A stretch of 64,000 nucleotides of DNA from Meghimatium bilineatum (taxonomy: Eukaryota; Mollusca; Gastropoda; Stylommatophora; Philomycidae), in contig CM067311.1 in NCBI GenBank assembly GCA_034231615.1, positions 11,177,212 to 11,241,211 of the forward strand, given 5' to 3'. The first letter of the stretch is position 1. Each line of letters starts with the position of its first letter. The notes under the pieces were generated by a model. The model saw only the letters and a program-made list of their open reading frames with translations. It was not told the DNA's origin and ran no database searches. The translations under genes and the position numbers were made by a program. This document shows positions 13,401 to 28,385 of this stretch, piece after piece.

Positions 13401-16400
13401 TTCAAACTTTTCAACACATCTCATAAATGTATCTACTGGTAGATTATCAATAGAAATATATCTTTTCATTTTTTTTTCCAACTTTTCAACACATTTCATA
13501 AATGTATATAGTTATTATTATAAATATTTTTTTTTTGATTTTTCAAACTTTTCAACACATTTCATAAGTGTATATATATAGTTTATCAATAGAAATGTAT
13601 TTTTTTATTTTCTTTTTGAAATTTTTCAAAACATTTCATAAATGTATCTAGTTTTTATCATTAGAAATAGATTTTTTTGATTTTGAAACTTTTCAACACA
13701 TTTCATAAATGTATATAGTTATCATTATAAATATTTTTTTTTTGATATTCAAACTTTTCAACACATTTCATAAGTGTATATATATAGTTTATCAATAGAA
13801 ATGTATTTTTTTATTTTCTTTTTGAAATTTTTCAAAACATTTCATAAATGTATCTAGTTTTTATCATTAGAAATAGATTTTTTTGATTTTGAAACTTTTC
13901 AACACATTTCATAAATATATCTAGTTTATCATTAGAAATATATTTTTTTGATTTTAAAACTTTTCAAAACATCTCATAAATGTATCTACCGGTAGTTTAT
14001 CATTAGAAATATATTTTTTGATTTTCTTTTTCAAACTTTTCAACACATTTCAGCAATGTATATAGTTTATCATAAGAAATATATATTTTTATTTTATTTT
14101 TCACACTTTTCAACACATCTCATAAATGTATCTACCGGTAGTTTATCATTAGAAATATATTTTTTAATTTTATTTTTCAAACTTTTCAACACATCTCATA
14201 AATGTATCTACTGGTAGTTTATCATTAGAAATAGATTTTTTTTATTTTGAAACTTTTCAACACATTTCATAAATGTATCTAGTTTATTATTAGAAATATA
14301 TTTTTTAGATTTTAAAACTTTTCAACACATCTCATAAATGTATCTACCAGTAGTTTATCATTAGAAATATATTTTTTATTTTCTTTTTCTAACTTTTCAA
14401 CACATCTCATAAATGTATCTACCGGTAGTTTATCATTAGAAATATATTTTTTTATTTCCTTTTTCGATTTTTTCAACACATCTCATAAATGTATATAGTA
14501 TATCATAAGAAATAATTTTTTTTTATTTCCTTGTTCAAACTTTTCAATACATCTCATAAATGTATCTACCGGTAGATTATCACTAGAAATATATCTTTTA
14601 ATTTTCTATTTCAAACTTTTCAACACATTTCATAAATGTATATAGTTTATCATTAGAAATATTTTATTTTCAATTTTCTTGTTCAAACTTTGCAACATAT
14701 TTCATAAATATATCTAGTTTATCACTAGAAATATATTTATTGATTTTCTTTTCCAAACTATTCAACACATTTCATAAATGTATCTAGTTTATCATTAGAA
14801 ATATATTTTTTTGATTTTAAAACTTTTTAAAACATCTCATAAATGTATCTACCAGTAGTTTATCATTAGAAATATATTTTTTAATTTTCTTTTTCAAACT
14901 TTTCAACACATCTCATAAATGTATCTACTGGTAGTTTATCATAAGAAATAAAATTTTTTTATTTTCTTTTTTTTTCAAACTTTTCAACACATCTCATAAA
15001 TGTATCTACCGGTAGTTTATCATTAGAAATAGATTTTTTTGATTTTGAAACTTTTCAACACATTTCATAAATGTATCTAGTTTATCATTAGAATTATATT
15101 TTTTAGATTTTAAAATTTTTCAACACATCTCATAAATGTATCTACCGGTAGTTTATCATTAGAAATATATTTTTTTATTTTCTTTTTCAATTTTTTCAAC
15201 ACATTTCATAAATGTATCTAATTTATCATTAGAAAAATATTTCTTTGATTTTGAAAGTTTTCAACACATTTAATAAATGTATCTTGTTTATTATTAGAAA
15301 TATATTTTTTATTTTCTTTTTCAAACTTTTCAACACATCTCATAAATGTATCTACCGGTAGATTATCACTAGAAATATATCTTTTCATTTTATTTTTCAA
15401 ACTTCCAACACATTTCATAAATGTATATAGTTTATCATTAGAAATAATTTTTTTTTATTTTCTTGTTCAAACTTTTCAACACATTTCAGCAATGTATCTA
15501 GTTTATCATTAGAAATATATTTTTGTATTTTTTTTTTCAAACTTTTCAACACATTTCATAAATGTATCTAGTTTATCATTAGAAATATTTTTTTTTATTT
15601 TCTTTTTCAAACTTTTCAACACATCTCATAAGTGTATCTACTGGTAGTTTATTATAAGAAATAAATTTTTTTATTTTCTTTTTCAAACTTTTCAACACAT
15701 TTCATAAATGTATCTACTGGTAGTTTATCATTAGAAATATATTTTTTTATTTTCTTTTTCAAACATTTCAACACATCTCATAAATGTATCTAGTTTATCA
15801 TTAGAAATATATTTTTTGATTTTCTTTTTCAAACATTTCAACACATCTCATAAATGTATCTAGTTTATCATTAGAAATATATTTTTTTGATTTTGAAACT
15901 GTTCAACACATCTCATAAATGTATCTAGTTTATCATTAGAAATATTTTTTTTTATTTTCTTTTTCAAACTTTTCAACACATCTCATAAGTGTATCTACTG
16001 GTAGTTTATTATAAGAAATAAATTTTTTTATTTTCTTTTTCAAACTTTTCAACACATTTCATAAATGTATCTACTGGTAGTTTATCATTAGAAATATATT
16101 TTTTTATTTTCTTTTTCAAACATTTCAACACATCTCATAAATGTATCTAGTTTATCATTAGAAATATATTTTTTTGATTTTGAAACTGTTCAACACATCT
16201 CATAAATGTATCTACCGGTAGAGTATCACTAGAAATATATTTTTTTATTTTCTTTTTCAAACTTTTCAACACATTTCATAAATGTATCTAGTTTATCATT
16301 AGAAATATATTTAGTGTTTTTCTTTTCCAAACTATTCAACACATTTCATAAATGTATCTAGTTTATTGTTAGAAATATATTCTTTTTTAATTTCACACTT

Positions 16401-19400
16401 TTCAACACATCTCATAAATGTATCTACTGGTAGATTATCAAAAGAAATATATCTTTTCATTTTATTTTTCAAACATTTTAACACATTTCATAAATGTATA
16501 TAGTTTATCATTATAAATATTTTTTTTTTGGATTTTCAAACTTTTCAACACATTTCATAAGTGTATATATATAGTTTATCAATAGAAATTTATTTTTTAA
16601 TTTTCTTGTTCAAACTTTTCAACACATTTCATAAATGTATCTAATTTATCAATAGAAAAATATTTCTTTGATTTTGAAACTTTTCAACTCATTTCATCAA
16701 TGTATCTAGTTTATCATTAGAAATATATATTTTTATTTTCTTTTTCAAACTATTCAACACATTTCATAAATGTATCTAGTTTATTGTTAGAAATATATTC
16801 TTTTTTAATTTCACACTTTTCAACACATCTCATAAATGTATCTACTGGTAGATTATCAAAAGAAATATATCTTTTCATTTTTTTTTTCCAACTTTTCCAC
16901 ACATTTCATAAATGTATATAGTTTATCGTTATAAATATTTTTATTTATATTTTCAAACTTTTCAACACATTTCATAAGTGTATATATATAGTTTATAAAT
17001 AGAAATTTATTTTTTCATTTTATTTTTGAAATTTTTCAACACATTTCATAAATGTATCTAGTTTTTATCATTAGAAATATATTTTTTTGATTTTGAAACT
17101 GTTCAACACATCTCATAAATGTATCTACCGGTAGTTTATCATTAGAAATATATTTTTTGATTTTCTTTTTCAAACTTTTCAACACATTTCAGCAATGTAT
17201 ATAGTTTATCATAAGAAATATATATTTTGATTTTCTTTTTCAAACTTTTCAACACATCTCATAAATGTATCTACAGGTAGTTTATCATTAGAAATATATT
17301 TTGTTATTTTCTTTTTCAATCTTTTCATACATCTCATAAATGTATCTACCGGTAGATTATCACTAGAAATATATCTTTTCATTTTATTTTTCAAACATTT
17401 TAACACATTTCATAAATGTATATAGTTTATCATTATAAATTTTTTTTTTTTGATTTTCAAACTTTTCAACACATTTCATAAGTGTATATATATAGTTTAT
17501 CAATAGAAATTTATTTTTTAATTTTCTTGTTCAAAATTTTCAACACATTTCATAAATGTATCTAATTTATCAATAGAAAAATATTTCTTTGATTTTGAAA
17601 CTTTTCAACTCATTTCATCAATGTATCTAGTTTATCATTAGAAATATATATTTTTATTTTCTTTTTCAAACTTTTCAACACATCTCATAAATGTATCTAC
17701 CGGTAGTTTATCATTAGAAATATATTTTTTTATTTTCTTTTTCAAACTTTTCAACACATCTCATAAATGTATCTACCGGTAGTTTATCATTAGAAATATA
17801 TTTTTTTATTTTCTTTTTCAATCTTTTCAACACATCTCATAAATGTATATAGTTTATCATTAGAAATATTTTTTTTTATTTTCTTGTTCCAACTTTTCAA
17901 CACATTTCATAAAAGTATCTAGTTTATCATTAGAAATATATTTTTGATTTTCTTTTTCAAACTTATCAACACATTTCATAAATGTATCTAGTTTATCATT
18001 AGAAATGTATCAAATTTTTTAAATATTTTTATGATTTTCAAACTGTTCAACACATCTCATAAATGTATCTAATTTATCATTAGAAAAATATTTCTTTGAT
18101 TTTGAAACTTTTCAACACATTTCATCAATGTATCTAGTTTATCATTAGAAATATATTTTATTTTCTTTTTCAAACTTTTCAACACATTTCATAAATGTAT
18201 ATAATTTATCATTAGAAAAATATTTCTTTGATTTGGAAACTTTTCAACACATTTCAGCAATGTATCTAGTTTATCATTAGAAATATTTTTTTTGATTTTC
18301 TTTTTCAAACTTTTCAACACATCTCATAAATGTATCTACCGGTAGATTATCACTAGAAATATATCTTTTCATTTTCTATTTCAAGCTTTTCAACACATTT
18401 CATAAATGTATCTAGTTTATCATTAGAAATATATTTATTGATTTTCTTTTCCAAACTATTCAACACATTTCATAAATGTATCTAGTTTATTGTTAGAAAT
18501 ACATTCTTTTTTAATTTCACACTTTTCAACACATCTCATAAATGTATCTACTGGTAGATTATCAAAAGAAATATATCTTTTCATTTTTTTTTTCCAAATT
18601 TTTCCACACATTTCATAAATGTATATAGTTTATCGTTATAAATATTTTTATTTTTATTTTCAAATTTTTGCAACACATTTCATAAGTGTATATATATAGT
18701 TTATAAATAGAAATTTATTTTTTTATTTTCTTTTTGAAATTTTTCAACACATTTCATAAATGTATCTAGTTTTTATCATTAGAAATATATTTTTTTGATT
18801 TTGAAACTTAGCAACACATTTCATAAATATATCTAGTTTATCATTAGAAACATATTTTTTTGATTTTAAAACTTTTCAAAACATCTCATAAATGTATCTA
18901 CCGGTAGTTTATCATTAGAAATATATTTTTTGATTTTCTTTTTCAAACTTTTCAACACATTTCAGCAATGTATATAGTTTATCATAAGAAATATATATTT
19001 TGATTTTCTTTTTCAAACTTTTCAACACATCTCATAAATGTATCTACCGGTAGTTTATCATTAGAAATATATTTTTAAATTGTCTTTTTCAAACTTTTCA
19101 ACACATCTCATAAATGTATCTACTGGTAGTTTATCATTAGAAATATATTTTTTTTATTTTGAAACTTTTCAACACATTTCATAAATGTATCTAGTTTATC
19201 ATTAGAAATATATTTTTTAGATTTTAAAACTTTTCAACACATCTCATAAATGTATCTACCAGTAGTTTATCATTAGAAATATATTTTTTGATTTTCTTTT
19301 TCAAACTTTTCAACACATTTCAGCAATGTATATAGTTTATCATAAGAAATATATATTTTTATTTTCTTTTTCAAACTTTTCAACACATCTCATAAATGTA

Positions 19401-22400
19401 TCTACCGGTAGTTTATCATTAGAAATATATTTTTTGAATTTCTTTTTCAAACTTTTCAACACATTTCAGCAATGTATATAGTTTATCATAAGAAATATAT
19501 ATTTTTATTTTATTTTTCAAACTTTTCAACACATCTCATAAATGTATCTACCGGTAGTTTATCATTAGAAATATATTTTTTAATTTTCTTTTTCAAACTT
19601 TTCAACACATCTCATAAATGTATATAGTATATCATAAGAAATAATTTTTTTTATTTCCTTGTTCAAACTTTTCAACACATCTCATAAATGTATCTACCGG
19701 TAGATTATCACTAGAAATATATCTTTTAATATTCTATTTCAAACTTTTCAACACATTTCATAAATGTATATAGTTTATCATTAGAAATATTTTATTTTCA
19801 ATTTTCTTGTTCAAACTTTGCAACATATTTCATAAATATATCTAGTTTATCACTAGAAATATATTTATTGATTTTCTTTTCCAAACTATTCAACACATTT
19901 CATAAATGTATCTAGTTTATTATTAGAAATATATTCTTTTTTAATTTCAAACTTTTCAACACATCTCATAAATGTATCTACTGGTAGATTATCAATAGAA
20001 ATATATCTTTTCAGTTTTTTTCCCCAACTTTTCAACACATTTCATAAATGTATATAGTTATCATTATAAATATTTTTTTTTTGATTTTCAAACTTTTCAA
20101 CACATTTCATAAGTGTATATATATAGTTTATCAATAGAAATGTATTTTTTTATTTTCTTTTTGAAATTTTTCAAAACATTTCATAAATTATCTAGTTTTT
20201 ATCATTAGAAATAGATTTTTTTGATTTTGAAACTTTTCAACACATTTCATAAATATATCTAGTTTATCATTAGAAATATATTTTTTTGATTTTAAAACTT
20301 TTCAAAACATCTCATAAATGTATCTACCGGTAGTTTATCATTAGAAATATATTTTTTGATTTTCTTTTTCAAACTTTTCAACACATTTCAGCAATGTATA
20401 TAGTTTATCATAAGAAATATATATTTTTATTTTATTTTTAAAACTTTTCAACACATCTTATAAATGTATCTACCGGTAGTTTATCATTAGAAATATATTT
20501 TTTAATTTACTTTTTCAAACTTTTCAACACATCTCATAAATGTATCTACTGGTAGTTTATCATAAGAAATAAAAAATTTTTATTTTCTTTTTTTTCAAAC
20601 TTTTCAACACATCTCATAAATGTATCTACCGGTAGTTTATCATTAGAAATAGATTTTTTTGATTTTGAAACTTTTCAACACATTTCATAAATGTATCTAG
20701 TTTATCATTAGAAATATATTTTTTAGATTTTAAAATTTTTCAACACATCTCATAAATGTATCTACCGGTAGTTTATCATTAGAAATATATTTTTTTATTT
20801 TCTTTTTCAAACTTTTCAACACATCTCATAAATGTATCTACCGGTAGTTTATCATTAGAAATATATTTTTTTATTTTCTTTTTCAATTTTTTCAACACAT
20901 TTCATAAATGTATCTAATTTATCATTAGAAAAATATTTCTTTGATTTTGAAAGTTTTCAACACATTTAATAAATGTATATAGTTTATCATTAGAAATATA
21001 TCTTTTAATTTTCTATTTCAAACTTTTCAACACATTTCATAAATGTATATAGTTTATCATTAGAAATATTTTATTTTCAATTTTCTTGTTCAAACTTTGC
21101 AACATATTTCATAAATATATCTAGTTTATCACTAGAAATATATTTATTGATTTTCTTTTCCAAACTATTCAACACATTTCATAAATGTATCTAGTTTATT
21201 ATTAGAAATATATTCTTTTTTAATTTCAAACTTTTCAACACATCTAATAAATGTATCTACTGGTAGATTATCAATAGAAATATATATTTTTATTTTATTT
21301 TTAAAACTTTTCAACACATCTTATAAATGTATCTACCGGTAGTTTATCATTAGAAATATATTTTTTAATTTTCTTTTTCAAACTTTTCAACACATCTCAT
21401 AAATGTATCTACTGGTAGTTTATCATAAGAAATAAATTTTTTTTATTTTCTTTTTTTTCAAACTTTTCAACACATCTCATAAATGTATCTACCGGTAGTT
21501 TATCATTAGAAATAGATTTTTTTGATTTTGAAACTTTTCAACACATTTCATAAATGTATCTAGTTTATCATTAGAAATATATTTTTTAGATTTTAAAATT
21601 TTTCAACACATCTCATAAATGTATCTACCGGTAGTTTATCATTAGAAATATATTTTTTTATTTTCTTTTTCAAACTTTTCAACACATCTCATAAATGTAT
21701 CTACCGGTAGTTTATCATTAGAAATATATTTTTTTATTTTCTTTTTCAATTTTTTCAACACATTTCATAAATGTATCTAATTTATCATTAGAAAAATATT
21801 TCTTTGATTTTGAAAGTTTTCAACACATTTAATAAATGTATATAGTTTATCATTATAAATAATTTTTTTAAATTTTCTTGTTCAAACTTTTCAACACATT
21901 TCAGCAATGTATCTAGTTTATCATTAGAAATATATTTTTTTATTTTCTTTTTCAAACTTTTCAACACATCTTATAAATGTATCTACCGGTAGTTTATCAT
22001 TAGAAATATATTTTTTAATTTTCTTTTTCAAACTTTTCAACACATCTCATAAATGTATCTACTGGTAGTTTATCATAAGAAATAAATTTTTTTTATTTTC
22101 TTTTTTTTCAAACTTTTCAACACATCTCATAAATGTATCTACCGGTAGTTTATCATTAGAAATAGATTTTTTTGATTTTGAAACTTTTCAACACATTTCA
22201 TAAATGTATCTAGTTTATCATTAGAAATATATTTTTTAGATTTTAAAATTTTTCAACACATCTCATAAATGTATCTACCGGTAGTTTATCATTAGAAATA
22301 TATTTTTTTATTTTCTTTTTCAAACTTTTCAACACATCTCATAAATGTATCTACCGGTAGTTTATCATTAGAAATATATTTTTTTATTTTCTTTTTCAAT

Positions 22401-25400
22401 TTTTTCAACACATTTCATAAATGTATCTAATTTATCATTAGAAAAATATTTCTTTGATTTTGAAAGTTTTCAACACATTTAATAAATGTATATAGTTTAT
22501 CATTATAAATAATTTTTTTTAATTTTCTTGTTCAAACTTTTCAACACATTTCAGCAATGTATCTAGTTTATCATTAGAAATATATTTTTTTATTTTCTTT
22601 TTCAAACTTTTCAACACATCTCATAAATGTACCTACCAGTAGATTATCACTAGAAATATATCTTTTACTTTTCTATTTCAAACTTTTCAACACATTTCAT
22701 AAATGTATATAGTTTATCATTAGAAATATTTTATTTTCAATTTTCTTGTTCAAACTTTGCAACATATTTCATAAATATATCTAGTTTATCACTAGAAATA
22801 TATTTATTGATTTTCTTTTCCAAACTATTCAACACATTTCATAAATGTATCTAGTTTATTATTAGAAATATATTCTTTTTTAATTTCAAACTTTTCAACA
22901 CATCTAATAAATGTATCTACTGGTAGATTATCAATAGAAATATATATTTTTATTTTATTTTTAAAACTTTTCAACACATCTTATAAATGTATCTACCGGT
23001 AGTTTATCATTAGAAATATATTTTTTAATTTTCTTTTTCAAACTTTTCAACACATCTCATAAATGTATCTACTGGTAGTTTATCATAAGAAATAAATTTT
23101 TTTTATTTTCTTTTTTTTCAAACTTTTCAACACATCTCATAAATGTATCTACCGGTAGTTTATCATTAGAAATAGATTTTTTTGATTTTGAAACTTTTCA
23201 ACACATTTCATAAATGTATCTAGTTTATCATTAGAAATATATTTTTTAGATTTTAAAATTTTTCAAAACATCTCATAAATGTATCTACCGGTAGTTTATC
23301 ATTAGAAATATATTTTTTTATTTTCTTTTTCAAACTTTTCAACAAATCTCATAAATGTATCTACCGGTAGTTTATCATTAGAAATATATTTTTTTATTTT
23401 CTTTTTCAATTTTTTCAACACATTTCATAAATGTATCTAATTTATCATTAGAAAAACATTCCTTTGATTTTGAAAGTTTTCAACACATTTAATAAATGTA
23501 TATAGTTTATCATTATAAATAATTTTTTTTAATTTTCTTGTTCAAACTTTTCAACACATTTCAGCAATGTATCTAGTTTATCATTAGAAATATATTTTTT
23601 TATTTTCTTTTTCAAACTTTTCAACACATCTCATAAATGTACCTACCAGTAGATTATCACTAGAAATATATCTTTTAATTTTCTATTTCAAACTTTTCAA
23701 CACATTTCATAAATGTATATAGTTTATCATTAGAAATATTTTATTTTCAATTTTCTTGTTCAAACTTTGCAACATATTTCATAAATATATCTAGTTTATC
23801 ACTAGAAATATATTTATTGATTTTCTTTTCCAAACTATTCAACACATTTCATAAATGTATCTAGTTTATTATTAGAAATATATTCTTTTTTAATTTCAAA
23901 CTTTTCAACACATCTAATAAATGTATCTACTGGTAGATTATCAATAGAAATATATATTTTTATTTTATTTTTAAAACTTTTCAACACATCTTATAAATGT
24001 ATCTACCGGTAGTTTATCATTAGAAATATATTTTTTAATTTTCTTTTTCAAACTTTTCAACACATCTCATAAATGTATCTACTGGTAGTTTATCATAAGA
24101 AATAAATTTTTTTTATTTTCTTTTTTTTCAAACTTTTCAACACATCTCATAAATGTATCTACCGGTAGTTTATCATTAGAAATAGATTTTTTTGATTTTG
24201 AAACTTTTCAACACATTTCATAAATGTATCTAGTTTATCATTAGAAATATATTTTTTAGATTTTAAAATTTTTCAAAACATCTCATAAATGTATCTACCG
24301 GTAGTTTATCATTAGAAATATATTTTTTTATTTTCTTTTTCAAACTTTTCAACACATCTCATAAATGTATCTACCGGTAGTTTATCATTAGAAATATATT
24401 TTTTTATTTTCTTTTTCAATTTTTTCAACAAATTTCATAAATGTATCTAATTTATCATTAGAAAAATATTTCTTTGATTTTGAAAGTTTTCAACACATTT
24501 AATAAATGTATATAGTTTATCATTAGAAATATTTTTTTTTCAATTTTCTTGTTCAAACTTTGCAATATATTTCATAAATGTATCTAGTTTATCACTAGAA
24601 ATATATTTATTGATTTCCTTTTCCAAACTATTCAACACATTTCATAAATGTATCTAGTTTATTATTAGAAATATATTCTTTTTTAATTTCAAACTTTTCA
24701 ACACATCTCATAAATGTATCTACTGGTAGATTATCAATAGAAATATATCTTTTCATTTTTTTTTCCAACTTTTCAACACATTTCATAAATGTATATAGTT
24801 ATCATTATAAATATTTTTTTTTTGATTTTCAAACTTTTCAACACATTTCATAAGTGTATATATATAGTTTATCAATAGAATTGTATTTTTTTATTTTCTT
24901 TTTGAAATTTTTCATAACATTTCATAAATGTATCTAGTTTTTATCATTAGAAATATATTTTTTTGATTTTAAAACTTTTCAAAACATCTCATAAATGTAT
25001 CTACCGGTAGTTTATCATTAGAAATATATTTTTTGATTTTCTTTTTCAAACTTTTCAACACATTTCAGCAATGTATATAGTTTATCATAAGAAATATATA
25101 TTTTTATTTTATTTTTCAAACTTTTCAACACATCTTATAAATGTATCTTCCGGTAGTTTATCATTAGAAATAGATTTTTTTGATTTTGAAACTTTTCAAC
25201 ACATTTCATAAATGTATCTAGTTTATCATTAGAAATATATTTTTTAGATTTTAAAACTTTTCAACACATCTCATAAATGTATCTACCAGTAGTTTATCAT
25301 TAGAAATATATTTTTTTATTTTCTTTTTCAAACTTTTCAACACATCTCATAAATGTATCTACCGGTAGTTTATCATTAGAAATATATTTTTTTATTTTCT

Positions 25401-28080
25401 TTTTCAAACTTTTCAACACATCTCATAAATGTATCTACCGGTAGTTTATCATTAGAAATATCTTTTTTTATTTTGATTTTCAATTTTTTCAACACATCTC
25501 ATAAATGTATCTACCGGTAGATTATCACTAGAAATATATCTTTTAATTTTCTATTTCAAACTTTTCCACACATTTCATAAATGTATATAGTTTATCATTA
25601 GAAATATTTTATTTTCAATTTTCTTGTTGAAACTTTGCAACATATTTCATAAATATATCTAGTTTATCACTAGAAATATATTTATTGATTTTCTTTTCCA
25701 AACTATTCAACACATTTCATAAATGTATCTAGTTTATTATTAGAAATATATTCTTTTTTAATTTCAAACTTTTCAACACATCTCATAAATGTATCTACTG
25801 GTAGATTATCACTAGAAATATATCTTTTAATTTTCTATTTCAAACTTTTCAACACATTTCATAAATGTATATAGTTTATCATTAGAAATATTTTATTTTC
25901 AATTTTCTTGTTCAAACTTTGCAACATATTTCATAAATATATCTAGTTTATCACTAGAAATATATTTATTGATTTTCTTTTCCAAACTATTCAACACATT
26001 TCATAAATGTATCTAGTTTATTATTAGAAATATATTCTTTTTTGATTTTCAAACTTTTCAACACATTTCATAAGTGTATATATATAGTTTATCAATAGAA
26101 ATGTATTTTTTTATTTTCTTTTTGAAATTTTTCAAAACATTTCATAAATGTATCTAGTTTTTATCATTAGAAATAGATTTTTTTGATTTTGAAACTTTTC
26201 AACACATTTCATAAATATATCTAGTTTATCATTAGAAATATATTTTTTTGATTTTAAAACTTTTCAACACATCTTATAAATGTATCTACCGGTAGTTTAT
26301 CATTAGAAATATATTTTTTAATTTTCTTTTTCAAACTTTTCAACACATCTCATAAATGTATCTACTGGTAGTTTATCATAAGAAATAAATTTTTTTTATT
26401 TTCTTTTTTTTCAAACTTTTCAACACATCTCATAAATGTATCTACCGGTAGTTTATCATTAGAAATAGATTTTTTTGATTTTGAAACTTTTCAACACATT
26501 TAATAAATGTATCTTGTTTATTATTAGAAATATATTTTTTATTTTCTTTTTCAAACTTTTCAACACATCTCATAAATGTATCTACCGGTAGATTATCACT
26601 AGAAATATATCTTTTCATTTTATTTTTCAAACTTTTCAACACATTTCATAAATGTATATAGTTTATCATTAGAAATAATTTTTTATTATTTTCTTGTTCA
26701 AACTTTTCAACACATTTCAGCAATGTATCTAGTTTATCATTAGAAATATATTTTTTTTATTTTCTTTTTCAAACTTTTCAACACATCTCATAAGTGTATC
26801 TACTGGTAGTTTATTATAAGAAATAATTTTTTTTCTTTTCTATTTAAAACTTTTCAACACATTTCATAAATGTATCTAGTTTATTATTAGAATTATTAGA
26901 ATATATTCTTTTTTAATTTCAAACTTTTCAACACATCTCATAAATGTATCTACAGGTAGATTATCATTAGAAATATATCTTTTCATTATTTTTTTTCCAA
27001 CTTTTCAACACATTTCATAAATGTATATAGTTTATCATTACAAATATTTTTTTTTTTATTTTCAAACTTTTCAACACATTTCATAAATGTATATAGTTTA
27101 TCATTAGAAATATTTTTTTTTCAATTTTCTTGTTCAAACTTTTCAACATGTTTCATAAATGTATCTAGTTTATCACTAGAAATATATTTATTGATTTTCT
27201 TTTCCAAACTATTCAACACATTTCATAAATGTATCTAGTTTATTATTAGAAATATATTCTTTTTTAATTTCAAACTTTTCAACACATTTCATAAATGTAT
27301 ATAGTTTATCATTATAAATATTTTTTGTTTGATTTTAAAACTTTTCAACACATTTCATAAGTGTATATATATAGTTTATCAATAGAAATTTATTTTTTTA
27401 TTTTCTTTTTGAAATTTTTCAACACATTTCATAAATGTATCTAGTTTTTATCATTAGAAATATATTTTTTTTATTTTGAAACTTTTCAACACATTTCATA
27501 AATATATCTAGTTTATCATTAGAAATATATTTTTTTGATTTTAAAACTTTTCAACACATCTCATAAATGTATCTACTGGTAGTTTATCATTAGAAAAATA
27601 TTTTTTGATTTTCTTTTTCAAACTTTTCAACACATCTCATAAATGTATATAGTTTATCATAAGAAATAATTTTTTTTTATTTTCTTGTTCAAACTTTTCA
27701 ACACATTTCATAAACGTATCTAATTTATCATTAGAAAAATATTTCTTTATTTTGAAACTTTTCAACACATTTCATAAATGTATCTTGTTTTTATTATTAG
27801 AAATATATTTTTTATTTTATTTTTCAAACTTTTCAACACATCTCATAAATGTATCTAGTTTATCATTAGAAATATATTTTTTTGATTTTGAAACTGTTCA
27901 ACACATCTCATAAATGTATCTACCGGTAGAGTATCACTAGAAATATATTTTTTATTTTCTTTTTCAAACTTTTCAACATATTTCATAAATGAATATAGTT
28001 TATCATTAGAAATATATTTTTTTGATTTTCTTTTCCAAACTTTTCAACACATTTCATAAATGTATCTAGTTTTTATCATT
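10481..28080. repeat. satellite domain II: more diverged, mixed higher-order repeats
   Basis: Same monomer family as domain I but with different variants (cagcaatg monomers, aaaaatatttctttg monomers) and no single long period. Short higher-order periods are visible. A marker (agaaataaaaattttt) recurs at 11632, 12071 and 12729, spacings 439 and 658 bp, consistent with about six and nine monomers. A block of about 570 bp at 10535-11105 is repeated almost exactly at 15117-15688, offset 4582 bp. The change in variant composition at about 10.5 kb looks like a boundary between two amplification histories. Confidence 0.75.
21310..24520. repeat. satellite higher-order repeat with 1010-bp period
   Basis: The variant aataaattttttttatt recurs at 21431, 22081, 23091 and 24101, spacings 650, 1010 and 1010 bp. 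The rare variant acctaccagt recurs at 22631 and 23641, also 1010 bp. The last two periods match over nearly their whole length. The first period lacks about 360 bp, about five monomers. Similarity to the next stretch breaks at about 24520. Confidence 0.8.
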
Positions 28081-28147
28081 AACTCTCGGCGGTGTGCAAC
28101 TTTAACTCTCGGCAGTGTGCAACTTAAACTCTCGGCGGTGTGCAACT
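28081..28147. repeat. three-copy 23-bp tandem repeat at the satellite edge
   Basis: Three copies of a GC-richer 23-bp unit (actctcggcggtgtgcaac plus a TTTA or TTAA linker) start at 28081, 28104 and 28127. They abut the last satellite monomer directly. Nothing similar occurs in the satellite itself. This is the sharp junction between the array and the retroposon-rich DNA. Confidence 0.85.
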
Positions 28148-28376
28148 ATCAGAATACAGTCTCTTCTTTTTTCTGCATGCATTCTCATAGATGTCAACTA
28201 GTACGGATTTTCTGTACTTATACAGATTTTTCAGGCTGAAAAAAAACTCTGAAAAAAACCATACAATCAAAAACTTTTTTGGGGTGGGGGTGTTTTTTTA
28301 AATAACATTTTTAAAAAAGGCCATTTCGTGTTACATCTTCAGTTACTACTTCTAATGCAGACATTTTGTACATATT
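28148..28376. other. unannotated spacer
   Basis: No gene, RNA or recognisable element seen. It contains A-runs and a short ggggtgggggtg tract near 28282. Confidence 0.6.
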
Positions 28377-28385
28377 GAATGTATT

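Larger units (their letters stand above)
1..28080. repeat. AT-rich satellite array, ~65-76 bp monomer, ~390 copies
   Basis: The whole stretch is a head-to-tail array with no unrelated insertion that I can see. Each monomer contains a recognisable core (acatctcataaatgtatct), a gtttatcattagaaatat segment and a variable T-rich segment. Monomers measured between 21614 and 21971 are 76, 76, 65, 71 and about 69 bp. Two main classes exist, one carrying ctaccggtag (or ctactggtag) and a shorter one lacking ccggta. Other variants carry cagcaatg in place of cataaatg, or tatatatatag. G+C is roughly one fifth by eye. The array runs off the left edge, so its true length is unknown. On the minus strand one frame of the monomer is free of stops, giving incidental frames of 65-78 codons. 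Array type (centromeric, pericentromeric or dispersed) cannot be told from the sequence. Confidence 0.97.

Noticed and set aside
1..28080. Short minus-strand genes inside the satellite (65-78 codons)
   Set aside because: They arise because one monomer frame has no stop. They begin and end with T-tract length changes, have no start or regulatory context, and differences between monomers look non-synonymous.
1..28080. CRISPR-like array
   Set aside because: The repeats are contiguous with no unique spacers, the DNA is eukaryotic, and monomer variation is that of a satellite.
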